Below, piece by piece: positions 1-6,747 of a stretch of DNA of 13,093 nucleotides. The stretch is from an uncultured Desulfovibrio sp. GTDB lineage: Bacteria > Desulfobacterota > Desulfovibrionia > Desulfovibrionales > Desulfovibrionaceae. The notes under the pieces are model-generated. The model was not told the DNA's origin. It made no database searches and saw only the letters and a list, made by a program, of their open reading frames with translations. The stretch spans positions 1-13,093 of the forward strand of contig USCL01000087.1 of assembly GCA_900553145.1 (NCBI GenBank), read 5' to 3'. Every line of letters starts with the position of its first letter. Positions within the stretch are counted from its first letter, which is position 1. Position numbers and translations under genes: made by a program.

Positions 1-238
1 AACCGGACTGGCCCACTTCTCCATCGCGGCTTCGGGGCAGATAGGAAAGTTTTCCCCATATTTCTCGTATTTCATCCTCTTGCAGCTCGCCTAGCCTTGC
101 ACTCCAGTGTCCTACTGCGCCATAGTGATAGCTGGTCTGTCCTCCGTATCCCCGGAGGAACACTCCTTGATAATTTGGAACGTTCCCCCCGACAACCCCG
201 ACCAGTTCCGGATACACTGGTATGAGGTATAAAAGTAC
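1..238 (-). pseudogene. Phage tail-fibre C-terminal fragment, copy 2 (runs off window start)
   Basis: The minus strand is open from a stop at 239-241 down to the window edge, with no start codon at its head. Its translation contains VYPELV, then NVPNYQGVFLRGYGGQ, SYHYG and LGELQEDEIREIWGKL. These match the conserved order of collar/tip-type tail-fibre C-termini found in prophages, where the usual form is close to NVPDYRG.FLRGYG and LGQLQGDAIR. It is about two-thirds identical, by my count over 58 residues, to the copy at 307-639. The absence of a start, the in-frame stop just upstream, and divergence at normally fixed positions (QGDA replaced by QEDE) indicate a silent or decayed fragment. 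It could instead be a donor cassette for an intact tail-fibre gene outside the window. The family call is fairly secure; the functional status is inferred. Confidence 0.6.
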
Positions 239-600
239 CTATCATTTCGCTCGAATGAGATAACGAACAGAACGATTTACAGGGCAAACTTCCTGAGCGA
301 CGGGTGTTACCCATGAAGCTCGGAAATAGATACTCTAGTCTCCCCCTCCTCCATCTCCCCTCTACCGACTTCAGCCGATCTGAATGCCCCTGAAAATGCG
401 GCATCTTCTTCCACGGTTCCCGTTAAAATCTCTCCCCAGATTTCTCGAATGGCATCACCCTGGAGTTGACCAAGTCCGGCGCTTGAGTGCGTCACAGTTC
501 CATAGTGATAACTGTTTTGGCTACCGTAGCCACGTAGGAAAAGCCCTCGATAATCCGGGACATTCGCGCCGGTGAGTGCGACCAGTTCCGGATAGACTGT
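120..600. repeat. Two-copy direct repeat with 380-bp offset
   Basis: The forward-strand words CCATAGTGATA (120-130 and 500-510) and GACCAGTTCCGGATA (200-214 and 580-594) recur at exactly the same 380-bp offset. They mark two diverged copies of one segment, roughly 100-240 and 480-620. Because 380 is not a multiple of 3, the copies lie in different frames and cannot belong to one reading frame. Similarity fades just upstream of the VYPELV codons in both copies, so the duplicated unit appears to start at the same domain boundary. Confidence 0.6.
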
Positions 601-639
601 GCTACTTGTACTTTTACCATTATATTTAAAATAGCTATA
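307..639 (-). pseudogene. Phage tail-fibre C-terminal fragment, copy 1
   Basis: The minus strand is open between a TAA at 640-642 and a TAA at 307-309, about 110 codons. No start codon precedes the homologous part; the first ATG, at 495, lies after it begins. The order of motifs is TVYPELVALTG, NVPDYRGLFLRGYGSQ, SYHYGTVTHSS, LGQLQGDAIREIWGEI. This is the classic C-terminal tail-fibre signature and is closer to the consensus than copy 2. The acidic stretch after it (residues near TGTVEEDAAFSGAF) ends in ISELHG, without the usual NRP.NVA..Y.I tail of intact fibres, so the 3' end seems lost or replaced. The fragment is probably untranslated prophage debris or a recombination cassette. Confidence 0.62.
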
Positions 640-940
640 TTATAAGACCAAGTAATCACCGTTCCAACGAGGATCGAAGTACCACGCTTTTTGCTGAAAT
701 TATTGTATGATTAAATCTAATTACATAAACATTTAGCCATGGGGGAGGTCCATCAAAAGTACAAAAGAAAGAGCAAGAACAGTCTTTTCATGGCATTCGC
801 CTCATGGTTAAGCGTGGTGTCCAAATCTGCTGCGGAGAGGCCACAAAAGCCCCTCCACATGAACAGGCGCGGACTGGCAGACCGATTCCCTATCTCATCT
901 TCACTCCATTTGTGCCTACTCTCTTTTCAATGACATAGAA
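640..940. other. A+T-rich intergenic stretch, no gene recognised
   Basis: I see no convincing gene, tRNA or repeat here. The plus-strand open frame at 739-933 has no ribosome binding site or recognisable motif. A short minus-strand run at 640-699 reads as a C-terminus-like peptide (KAWYFDPRWNGDYLVL then stop) and may be another scrap of prophage sequence. Base composition is lower in G+C than in the operon that follows, consistent with a boundary between prophage remnants and the metabolic cluster. Confidence 0.4.
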
Positions 941-960
941 TGACAAAAAGTTTTTCGTCA
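941..960. promoter_or_regulatory. Imperfect palindrome, candidate operator
   Basis: The 20-bp site has the form TGACnAAAA-GT-TTTTnGTCA and matches its own reverse complement at 16 of 20 positions. It ends 5 bp before the TTGACA box at 966-971, a common place for an activator or repressor to bind. Additional TGACA words occur at 931-935 and 967-971. Which regulator would bind is unknown; the IclR-type gene at the right end of the window is one candidate. Confidence 0.4.
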
Positions 961-965
961 GAGTG

Positions 966-994
966 TTGACAAATTTTACAGCGTATACAAAAAT
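966..994 (+). promoter_or_regulatory. Candidate sigma-70-type promoter of the GRE operon
   Basis: A perfect TTGACA at 966-971 is followed, after a 17-bp spacer, by AAAAAT at 989-994, a weak -10 match (4 of 6). The area is strongly A+T-rich and lies 39 bp before the cupin start. The palindrome GTATAC at 983-988 lies in the spacer and could be part of an operator. The -35 is convincing; the -10 is not, so an activator may be needed. Confidence 0.45.
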
Positions 995-1032
995 AGAAAA
1001 AAGTTTTAAATAAAAGAACACGAGGAGTCGTC

Positions 1033-1404
1033 GTGAAAAAAATTATCTGTTTCCATCCAGACGAGGCAGCGGAACACGTACAGGGTATGGGCCCAAACCC
1101 GATTTCCGGCCACCCCGTCACGCATGTATGGCGCTGTTACGTTCACCCGTCCGGCAAACTGACCGCAGGCATTTGGAGTTGCGAAGGCGGAACCTTCGAG
1201 ATCATGTCCCATCCGAGTACTGAGATGTGCACCATCCTTGAGGGCGAGGCCGTCATCGAACATGAGGACGGCTCGCGGGTAACCGTGGCCCCCGGCGACA
1301 GTTTTGTGATTCCCTATGGGGCGCACACGATCTGGCACGTCGAGGGGTACGTCAGGAAATCATTCATCTGTCATTTCATGGAAAACGACGGACCCGCCGC
1401 CTAA
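1033..1404 (+). CDS. Cupin_3 (DUF861)-type small cupin protein
   Basis: This 123-residue single-domain beta-barrel protein starts at GTG, with CGAGGAG at 1021-1027 as ribosome binding site. The pattern GIWSCEGGTFEI, EMCTILEGEAVI, then VTVAPGDSFVIPYGAHTIW fits the cupin_3 family, which includes the cupin domain of ureidoglycine aminohydrolase and many stand-alone proteins of unknown role. The canonical HxH metal motif is absent. His60, Glu64 and His98 are the polar residues available for a metal or ligand. As first gene of the operon it may be a small-molecule isomerase or hydrolase, an intermediate-binding protein, or a sensor. No signal peptide is visible, so it should be cytoplasmic. The family call is firm; the function is unknown. 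Confidence 0.82.
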   Translation: MKKIICFHPDEAAEHVQGMGPNPISGHPVTHVWRCYVHPSGKLTAGIWSCEGGTFEIMSHPSTEMCTILEGEAVIEHEDGSRVTVAPGDSFVIPYGAHTIWHVEGYVRKSFICHFMENDGPAA

Positions 1405-1443
1405 GGCCGTCCGCCTTCACCGCAAACCAAAGTGGAGAAGCGT

Positions 1444-2247
1444 ATGCAATCGACTCCCGTCGCAGTCGTTACCGGAGGTAGCCGAGGCATCGGCAAGGCT
1501 GTTGCGCACGAATTAGCGTCGCTGGGCTATCGGGTTCAGCTTGTCGCCCGCAATCGCGGGAACCTTGAAGCCGCGAAGGAAGAACTCGTCCGGGCGCACG
1601 CCCTTGAAGGCGAAGCTGTTCCCGGCATCTACGCCGCCGACGTATCTGATGTCGCCGCCATCCGCGCTGTGGTCAAGGATATCCTTGGGGACTGCGGGCG
1701 GATCGATTTTCTGTTCAACGGGGCTGGGATCAGCATTCCGGGGACTTTCGATCTGGACGCCGCCACGTTCACGCGGCTGTTCGAGGTCAACCTGCGGGCG
1801 CCCTTCGTGTTCATGCAGGAAATCGTGCCGATCATGGAACGGCAGGGCGGGGGCCATATCGTCAATGTGGCCTCGCGCAACGGCAAGGTCGCCGTGGCCA
1901 ATCTTGGCGGCTATTCTGCCTCCAAGTTCGGGCTGGTCGGGCTCGGCGAATCCGCGTTCCGCGACCTCTCCGCTAAGGGCATCGCAATCACGACCCTGTG
2001 CCCCGGCTGGGTGAACACCGACATGGCGGCGGGCGAGGGCGCGTCGCTGGCTCCGGAAGAGATGATCCAGCCCGATGACATCGCCGCCACTGTCCGTTGG
2101 CTGCTGTCCCTGCGCCGTCCGGTCCGGGTCATGGACGTACTGCTGGAATGCGCGAAGGATGTCGAGCGGCGCGGCAGCGTCGAGATCGCCAAGTTGTACG
2201 CGCTGCGTGAACGTCACCGGGAAGAATACGACAGCCTGACACTGTAG
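1444..2247 (+). CDS. Short-chain dehydrogenase/reductase (SDR)
   Basis: This is a classical SDR of 267 residues that interconverts an alcohol and a carbonyl with NAD(P)(H) in the cytoplasm. The Rossmann glycine motif TGGSRGIG spans residues 10-17. Asn116 (VNLRAPF), Ser144 (NVASRNG), Tyr157 and Lys161 (YSASK) form the catalytic tetrad, with the usual 13-residue Ser-Tyr spacing. The common NNAG is NGAG here. Arginines in the glycine motif and after strand 2 (VARN) hint at NADP(H), which is inference. I chose ATG 1444 over the GTG at 1432 because GGAG at 1434-1437 sits correctly before it. It lies between the cupin and the GRE activase, so it probably handles an alcohol, ketone or aldehyde made or used in the radical pathway. 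The substrate cannot be told from sequence. Confidence 0.88.
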   Translation: MQSTPVAVVTGGSRGIGKAVAHELASLGYRVQLVARNRGNLEAAKEELVRAHALEGEAVPGIYAADVSDVAAIRAVVKDILGDCGRIDFLFNGAGISIPGTFDLDAATFTRLFEVNLRAPFVFMQEIVPIMERQGGGHIVNVASRNGKVAVANLGGYSASKFGLVGLGESAFRDLSAKGIAITTLCPGWVNTDMAAGEGASLAPEEMIQPDDIAATVRWLLSLRRPVRVMDVLLECAKDVERRGSVEIAKLYALRERHREEYDSLTL

Positions 2248-2257
2248 GAGTATCGGC

Positions 2258-3178
2258 ATGAAGGCGCTTATCGAGAATATCCAGCACTATTGCCTGCACG
2301 ACGGCCCCGGCACGCGAACGACGGTCTTTTTCAAGGGCTGCCCGCTACGCTGCCTGTGGTGCTCCAACCCGACGACGCAACGCATGCCGAAGGAGCTGCT
2401 GCAAAAGGCCGACGACTGCCTCGGCTGCGGCCTCTGTGCTCGGGTGTGCCCGAAGGGTGCCGTGGCCTTCGAGCCGGGAAAGGCGCCGGTCATCGATCGG
2501 GAACGGTGCGATGACTGCGGCCTGTGCGCCCATGAATGCCCCGGCAGGGCGCTGGTTATGGCCGGGACCGAATATACCGTCGAGGAGGTCTTCGACATCC
2601 TCAAGAGGGACATGCTGTTCTACCGCAACTCCGGGGGCGGCGTGACCTTTTCCGGCGGGGAAGTCCTGTCGCAGTCCGCGTTCGCCGTGGATCTGGCGGA
2701 ACGCTGTCGGCGGCTCGGCATCAACACGGCGATGGAAACATCGGGATTCGCGCCGTATGAACGTCTGTGGGCCCTTGCCGACGTGATGGATCACATCTTT
2801 TTTGACGTGAAGCACCTCGACGATGAGGCGCACCGGCGGCTTACGGGGCAGCCCAACGCGTTGATTCTGGACAACATCCGGCGTCTGGGCCGCGAAAAGG
2901 GCGGAAGCGTAAGCATCCATCTGCGCCTTCCGCTCATTCCCGACATGAACGACGCCCCCGAACATCTCGAGCGGTACGGCGCGTTCGCGGCCGGGCTTGA
3001 GGGCATCGCCGATCTGGAGCTGTTGCCCTACCACCGCCTCGGCAAGAACAAGTACGACATGCTCGGGCGCGGTTATGTCCTGGGCGATGTCCCCCCCCTC
3101 GCCCGGGACGCCGTCGCCGCCGCCGTCGGCCGCGTCCGGGAACACGCGGGTCATGTGAAGGTGTTGTGCATTGCCTGA
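2258..3178 (+). CDS. Glycyl radical enzyme activating enzyme (radical SAM)
   Basis: This 306-residue activase uses S-adenosylmethionine and a [4Fe-4S] cluster to abstract a hydrogen from the target glycine of its GRE partner. The radical SAM cluster motif is CX3CX2C at Cys28, Cys32 and Cys35. Between it and the rest of the domain lies a ferredoxin-like insert with two further cysteine sets, Cys54/57/60/64 and Cys84/87/90/94. This insert is typical of the glycerol dehydratase and choline lyase type of activase and absent from the pyruvate formate-lyase activase. The SAM-binding region reads GGVTFSGGEVL; family members usually have GGEPL, so the Val is a small oddity. AGGAG precedes the ATG at good spacing, 10 bp after the SDR stop. 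As the only activase in the window, it presumably serves both GREs. Confidence 0.93.
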   Translation: MKALIENIQHYCLHDGPGTRTTVFFKGCPLRCLWCSNPTTQRMPKELLQKADDCLGCGLCARVCPKGAVAFEPGKAPVIDRERCDDCGLCAHECPGRALVMAGTEYTVEEVFDILKRDMLFYRNSGGGVTFSGGEVLSQSAFAVDLAERCRRLGINTAMETSGFAPYERLWALADVMDHIFFDVKHLDDEAHRRLTGQPNALILDNIRRLGREKGGSVSIHLRLPLIPDMNDAPEHLERYGAFAAGLEGIADLELLPYHRLGKNKYDMLGRGYVLGDVPPLARDAVAAAVGRVREHAGHVKVLCIA

Positions 3179-3197
3179 TCGGCAGCGCTTGAAATGA

Positions 3198-3203
3198 AAG
3201 GAG
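3198..3203 (+). promoter_or_regulatory. Ribosome binding site that decides the GRE 1 start
   Basis: AAGGAG ends 1 nt before the ATG at 3205 and 7 nt before the ATG at 3211. Only the second spacing is workable, so translation most likely begins at 3211 with MSLTKEAR. Confidence 0.7.
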
Positions 3204-3210
3204 AATGACG

Positions 3211-5595
3211 ATGTCTCTCACCAAGGAAGCCCGTCTCGAACGGATCATGCGCCTCAAGAAGCAGTTCTTTTCCCACAAGCCGAGCGTCTGCATCGAAGGC
3301 GCTCTGACCGCGACCCGCGTGTTCCAGGAAACCGAAAGCGAGCCGATGGTCATCCGCCGGGCCAAAGTCTTCAGGCGGCATTGCGAAACCAAGACCATCA
3401 CCATCCAGCCGGACGAACTCATCGTCGGCAACGCCGGGGCCGTGGCGCGCAGCATCCACGTGAATCCCGAGCTCTCGAACAACTGGTTCTACAACGAACT
3501 GGACACGATGAGCACCCGTCCGCAGGACCCCTACCAGATCACGGAAGAGCAGAAGCGGCTCTACCGCGAGGAAATCTATCCCTACTGGAAGGGCAAGACG
3601 CTCCGGGATTTCTGGGACGCGCGCGCCCCGAAGGATGTCCATGAACTGTTCTCCGTCGGCGGTATCTGCGACAACGACGTGAAGATCGAATGCACCCCCG
3701 GCGACATGGTCCCGGCCCTTCACCAGCTCGTCCTGCCCCTCGGCTTCGACGGCATCAAGCGCAAGGCCGCTGAAAACCTCGCCAGGCTGGACTTCAACGA
3801 CATCGAGAATTTTTCGAAGCGCGATTTCTGGCAAGCCGTGATCATCTGCTGCGAAGGGTTCAGCCTTTTGTGCGAACGCCACGCCCAAAAGGCCCGCGAA
3901 CTCATGGACGGGGCCGACGACGCCCGCTGCCGCGACCTCGAACGCATCGCCGCCGTGTGCGACCGGATCGCCCACAATCCCCCGGACACCCTGCACGAAG
4001 CCTTGCAGCTCACCTATTTCATCTTCGTCGGCCTGTTCATTGAGGGCAACGCGGGCGGCTATTCGCCGGGCCTGCTCGATCAGTATCTGATTCCTTATTA
4101 CCGCAAGGACCGGGAACACGGCCTGAGCGACGAGGACGCCCTTGAAGTCATCGAAAGCCTGTGGGTGAAGCTCGGCGAGCAGATTTGGTACTGGAACGAG
4201 CCCGCCGCGAAGCACTATTCCGGTTTCTGCGCCTTCCAGAACATCGCGCTGGGCGGCCTCGACACCTATGGTCGCGACGCCGTTAACGAACTGAGCTACC
4301 TCATGCTGCAGGCGAGCATCGACGTTCAGATGGTCCAGCCCTCGCTGTCCGTGCGCCTGAGCAAGAAGAACCCCGAGGAGTTCTTCCTCAAGATCGCGGA
4401 GCTGGTGCAGACCGGTTCCGGCTTCCCGGCCATCTTCAGCGACGAGGTCGGCTACAAGATGCTGCTCAAGAAGGGCATCCCCGCCCACCTCGCCCGCGAC
4501 TGGGCGCCCATCGGGTGTGTGGAGGCGCAGCTTGCCGGACGCCATTACCAGTGGAGTTCGGCCGGGCACTACAACCTCGGCAGCGTGGTGGAGTTCGCCC
4601 TGACCAACGGCGTACACCTCAAGAGCGGCAAGAAGCTCGGCGCGGACACCGGGGACGCCTCGACGTTCACGACCTATGAGCAGTTCGAGGAGGCTGTGTA
4701 TAAACAGTTGCGCTTCCTGCTGCACCAGTTCTCCGTGTCCCAGAACCTGCTGGAACAGCTGCACTACGAATACCTGCCGAACCCCGTGGCCTCCATGCTG
4801 CTCACCGGTTGCATCGAAAAGGGCCGCGACCTTACCCACGGTGGGGCCGAGTTCAACACCGGCCCCGGCATGAACGGCAACGGCCTTGCGGACTTCGTGG
4901 ATTCCGTGACGGCGGTGCGGAAGATCGTGTTCGAGGACAGGCGCATTTCAATGGCCGATCTGGTCGCTGCGGTCAGGGCCGATTTCGAGGGCTGTGAGCA
5001 CATCCGCCGTATGCTCGTCGAGGACGCGCCCAAGTGGGGCAACAACAACGACGAGGCCGACGTCAACATGACGAAGCTGTTTGACGTCATCATCAAGGAA
5101 ATCGGTACCTATCGCGGCAAGCTCGGCAATCCTAAGCTGCCCGCGCTGTACCCCGTCTCGTCGAACGTGCCGCAGGGCCTGTCCGTCGCCGCCCTGCCTT
5201 CGGGCCGTAAGGCTGGCAAGCCCCTTGCGGACGGCTGCTCGCCCTCGCAGGGCATGGACAGGCTTGGCCCCACCGCGATCCTTCAGTCGCTCGGCAAGCT
5301 GCCCCACGACTGCATCGACGGCGGGACGCTCCTGAACATCAAGCTGACCCCCGCCGTGGTCGCCGGGGAAGAGGGCAAGCGGCGTCTGTCCGCCTTCCTG
5401 AAGACCTTCCTCGACCTCGACGTGTTCCATATCCAGTTCAACGTGGTCAGCCATGAGGTCCTGCGCTGCGCGCAGCGGACCCCCGAGGACTACAAGAGCC
5501 TGCTCGTCCGCGTCGCGGGCTACAGCGCCTATTTCGTCGAACTGAGCCGGGAGATTCAGGAAGACATCCTGAGCCGTACGGCCCATGAACTCTAG
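3211..5595 (+). CDS. Glycyl radical enzyme 1 (PFL-like lyase/dehydratase family, substrate unknown)
   Basis: This is a complete, oxygen-sensitive cytoplasmic GRE of 794 residues. The N-terminal PFL-like barrel carries ELIVGNAG and the ELDTM..RPQDPY segment near residues 65-110. The finger-loop cysteine is Cys436 in GCVEAQLAGRHYQW, with Glu438 two residues later. This Cys-x-Glu is shared by dehydratase, C-S/C-N lyase and decarboxylase GREs and absent from true pyruvate formate-lyase, which has Cys-Cys. The C-terminal glycyl radical domain ends with RVAGYSAYF; the radical glycine is Gly770, 24 residues from the end. Length matches glycerol dehydratase and hydroxyproline dehydratase better than arylacetate decarboxylases. 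The Ala-Gln after the Glu differs from the more common Pro, and the region around residues 150-175 (GGICDNDVKIE) does not match any GRE I can name. The gene starts 32 bp after the activase stop, so its activation partner is clear. The exact substrate is not inferable. Confidence 0.93.
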   Translation: MSLTKEARLERIMRLKKQFFSHKPSVCIEGALTATRVFQETESEPMVIRRAKVFRRHCETKTITIQPDELIVGNAGAVARSIHVNPELSNNWFYNELDTMSTRPQDPYQITEEQKRLYREEIYPYWKGKTLRDFWDARAPKDVHELFSVGGICDNDVKIECTPGDMVPALHQLVLPLGFDGIKRKAAENLARLDFNDIENFSKRDFWQAVIICCEGFSLLCERHAQKARELMDGADDARCRDLERIAAVCDRIAHNPPDTLHEALQLTYFIFVGLFIEGNAGGYSPGLLDQYLIPYYRKDREHGLSDEDALEVIESLWVKLGEQIWYWNEPAAKHYSGFCAFQNIALGGLDTYGRDAVNELSYLMLQASIDVQMVQPSLSVRLSKKNPEEFFLKIAELVQTGSGFPAIFSDEVGYKMLLKKGIPAHLARDWAPIGCVEAQLAGRHYQWSSAGHYNLGSVVEFALTNGVHLKSGKKLGADTGDASTFTTYEQFEEAVYKQLRFLLHQFSVSQNLLEQLHYEYLPNPVASMLLTGCIEKGRDLTHGGAEFNTGPGMNGNGLADFVDSVTAVRKIVFEDRRISMADLVAAVRADFEGCEHIRRMLVEDAPKWGNNNDEADVNMTKLFDVIIKEIGTYRGKLGNPKLPALYPVSSNVPQGLSVAALPSGRKAGKPLADGCSPSQGMDRLGPTAILQSLGKLPHDCIDGGTLLNIKLTPAVVAGEEGKRRLSAFLKTFLDLDVFHIQFNVVSHEVLRCAQRTPEDYKSLLVRVAGYSAYFVELSREIQEDILSRTAHEL

Positions 5596-5602
5596 TCAAT
5601 CC

Positions 5603-5631
5603 GGCCGCGCCTCCGAGCGGGGGGCGCGGCC
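5603..5631 (+). other. Intergenic stem-loop between GRE 1 and binding-protein gene
   Basis: A perfect 9-bp G+C stem (5603-5611 with 5623-5631) encloses an 11-nt loop. It starts 7 nt after the GRE 1 stop. No T-run follows, so a full terminator is unlikely. It may lower read-through or protect the upstream mRNA from exonucleases, keeping GRE 1 transcript in excess. Confidence 0.5.
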
Positions 5632-5650
5632 TTGCAAAGCGAGGTATCCC

Positions 5651-6706
5651 GTGTTGTTCGTTCGTCTGCTCGCCCTTGTCGTGGCCGTGGCGCTGGCCGT
5701 GCCCGGCCTTGCTCCCGCGTCGCCCATCACCCTGCGGACGGCGTGGCTTTCCGAATACGAAGCCTTCGCCGCATGGTACGCGCATGAACGGAAGTGGGAT
5801 GTGGAGAACGGTGTTTCGCTGGAATGCGAGGTGTTTCCCACCGGGAAAAATCTGGTGGACAACATGCGGCGCTCCGGGTGCGTGATCGGCGCGTGCGGCG
5901 GGGCCGCCGCCGTGTTCGGCATCCTTGGCGGACAGGTTTCCGTCATTGGGGTGGCTGCGGGCGAGACGGCGGCGAACGCCGTCTATGTGCGTCCGGACAG
6001 CCCGCTGCTGAAGCTGAAGGGCGAGAACCCCGGCTATCCCGAACTCTACGGCAGCGCCGCAGCCATGCAGGGAAAGACCGTGCTCGCGCCCGTGGGGACC
6101 AGCGCGCATCAATTGCTGTATTTCTGGCTGGAACGGCTCGGCACGAGCGACGCGGAGTCCATCGTCATCGACACGAAGCCGGAAGAGGCGCTCAAGGCGT
6201 TCACCGGCGGCATGGGCGACGCGGTCGTGCTGTGGGCCCCGGACACCTACAAGGCCGACGCTCTCGGGCTGCGGCGGCTGATCTCCGGGCGCGAATGCGG
6301 CATCACCCAGCCCATCCTGCTCGTCGCCGACCGCAAGTTCGCGGAGGTGAACCCCGCGCAGGTCGAAGCCTTCATGAGGGCGTATCTCAGGGCCGTGGAC
6401 GCGATCCTCGCCATGCCGAAGGACGAACTCGTCCCGCTGTACCGGCGGTTCATGGAGACGTTCTCCGGGCAGCCGATTTCCGAAGCGGTCGCCTGCAGCG
6501 ATCTGGACACGCATCGATTCCTGTCGGCGGACGAACAACGGAAGCTGTTTAGGAGCCGTGCCGAGGGCGGGCTGCTCCATTTCTGGATTGAGGACGTGAT
6601 CCGCTTCCACGAGGCGACGGGCGCGTTGAGCCGCCGTCAGGTCCGAGAATTGGAGCGGACGCCGTTTGTGACGTCCCGGTTCCTCGAAGGGGCCGCCGCG
6701 CAGTGA
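5651..6706 (+). CDS. NMT1/SsuA-like ABC-type substrate-binding protein (orphan)
   Basis: The product is a 351-residue exported protein with a signal peptide: a hydrophobic core at residues 6-17 and a probable cleavage after APA at residue 23. No lipobox cysteine is present. The mature part follows the fold of nitrate/sulfonate/taurine and NMT1-type binding proteins: ITLRTAWLSEYEAF at the start, a FPTGKNLVDNM stretch, the Gly-rich ACGGAAAVFGILGG segment, then GKTVLAPVGTSAHQLLYFWL typical of lobe 2. An upstream in-frame ATG at 5585 overlaps GRE 1, but GTG 5651 has GAGG at 5641-5644 and gives a clean signal peptide, so I prefer it. No ABC ATPase or permease gene accompanies it in the window, so it must work with a distant transporter or act as a sensor. 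Family members bind small anions including sulfonates; the ligand here is unknown. Confidence 0.85.
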   Translation: MLFVRLLALVVAVALAVPGLAPASPITLRTAWLSEYEAFAAWYAHERKWDVENGVSLECEVFPTGKNLVDNMRRSGCVIGACGGAAAVFGILGGQVSVIGVAAGETAANAVYVRPDSPLLKLKGENPGYPELYGSAAAMQGKTVLAPVGTSAHQLLYFWLERLGTSDAESIVIDTKPEEALKAFTGGMGDAVVLWAPDTYKADALGLRRLISGRECGITQPILLVADRKFAEVNPAQVEAFMRAYLRAVDAILAMPKDELVPLYRRFMETFSGQPISEAVACSDLDTHRFLSADEQRKLFRSRAEGGLLHFWIEDVIRFHEATGALSRRQVRELERTPFVTSRFLEGAAAQ

Positions 6707-6714
6707 TCCCATAC

Positions 6715-6734
6715 CGCCCGGGACGTTCCGGGCG
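6715..6734 (+). promoter_or_regulatory. Small hairpin abutting the GRE 2 ribosome binding site
   Basis: CGCCCGG at 6715-6721 pairs with CCGGGCG at 6728-6734 around a 6-nt loop. Its 3' edge touches the GAAGGAG (6734-6740) used by GRE 2. It could modulate translation initiation, but a short G+C-rich stem like this also arises by chance. Confidence 0.3.
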
Positions 6735-6747
6735 AAGGAGATGTCCC

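Noticed and set aside
1..640. Diversity-generating retroelement template/variable repeat pair
   Set aside because: Differences between the two tail-fibre copies are not concentrated at adenines, and no reverse transcriptase is visible.
739..933. 64-codon plus-strand open frame upstream of the cupin gene
   Set aside because: No family resemblance or convincing ribosome binding site, and it lies in A+T-rich DNA beside prophage remnants.
3151..4839. 562-codon minus-strand open frame
   Set aside because: Antisense shadow of GRE 1 created by high G+C third positions; composition is not protein-like and the plus-strand gene is certain.
5585..5650. Upstream ATG for the binding protein overlapping the GRE 1 end
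   Set aside because: It adds a charged 22-residue leader that would spoil the signal peptide and has no ribosome binding site; GTG 5651 does.
5447..6712. 421-codon minus-strand open frame
   Set aside because: Antisense shadow spanning the GRE 1 end and the binding-protein gene; the sense strand has full family signatures.
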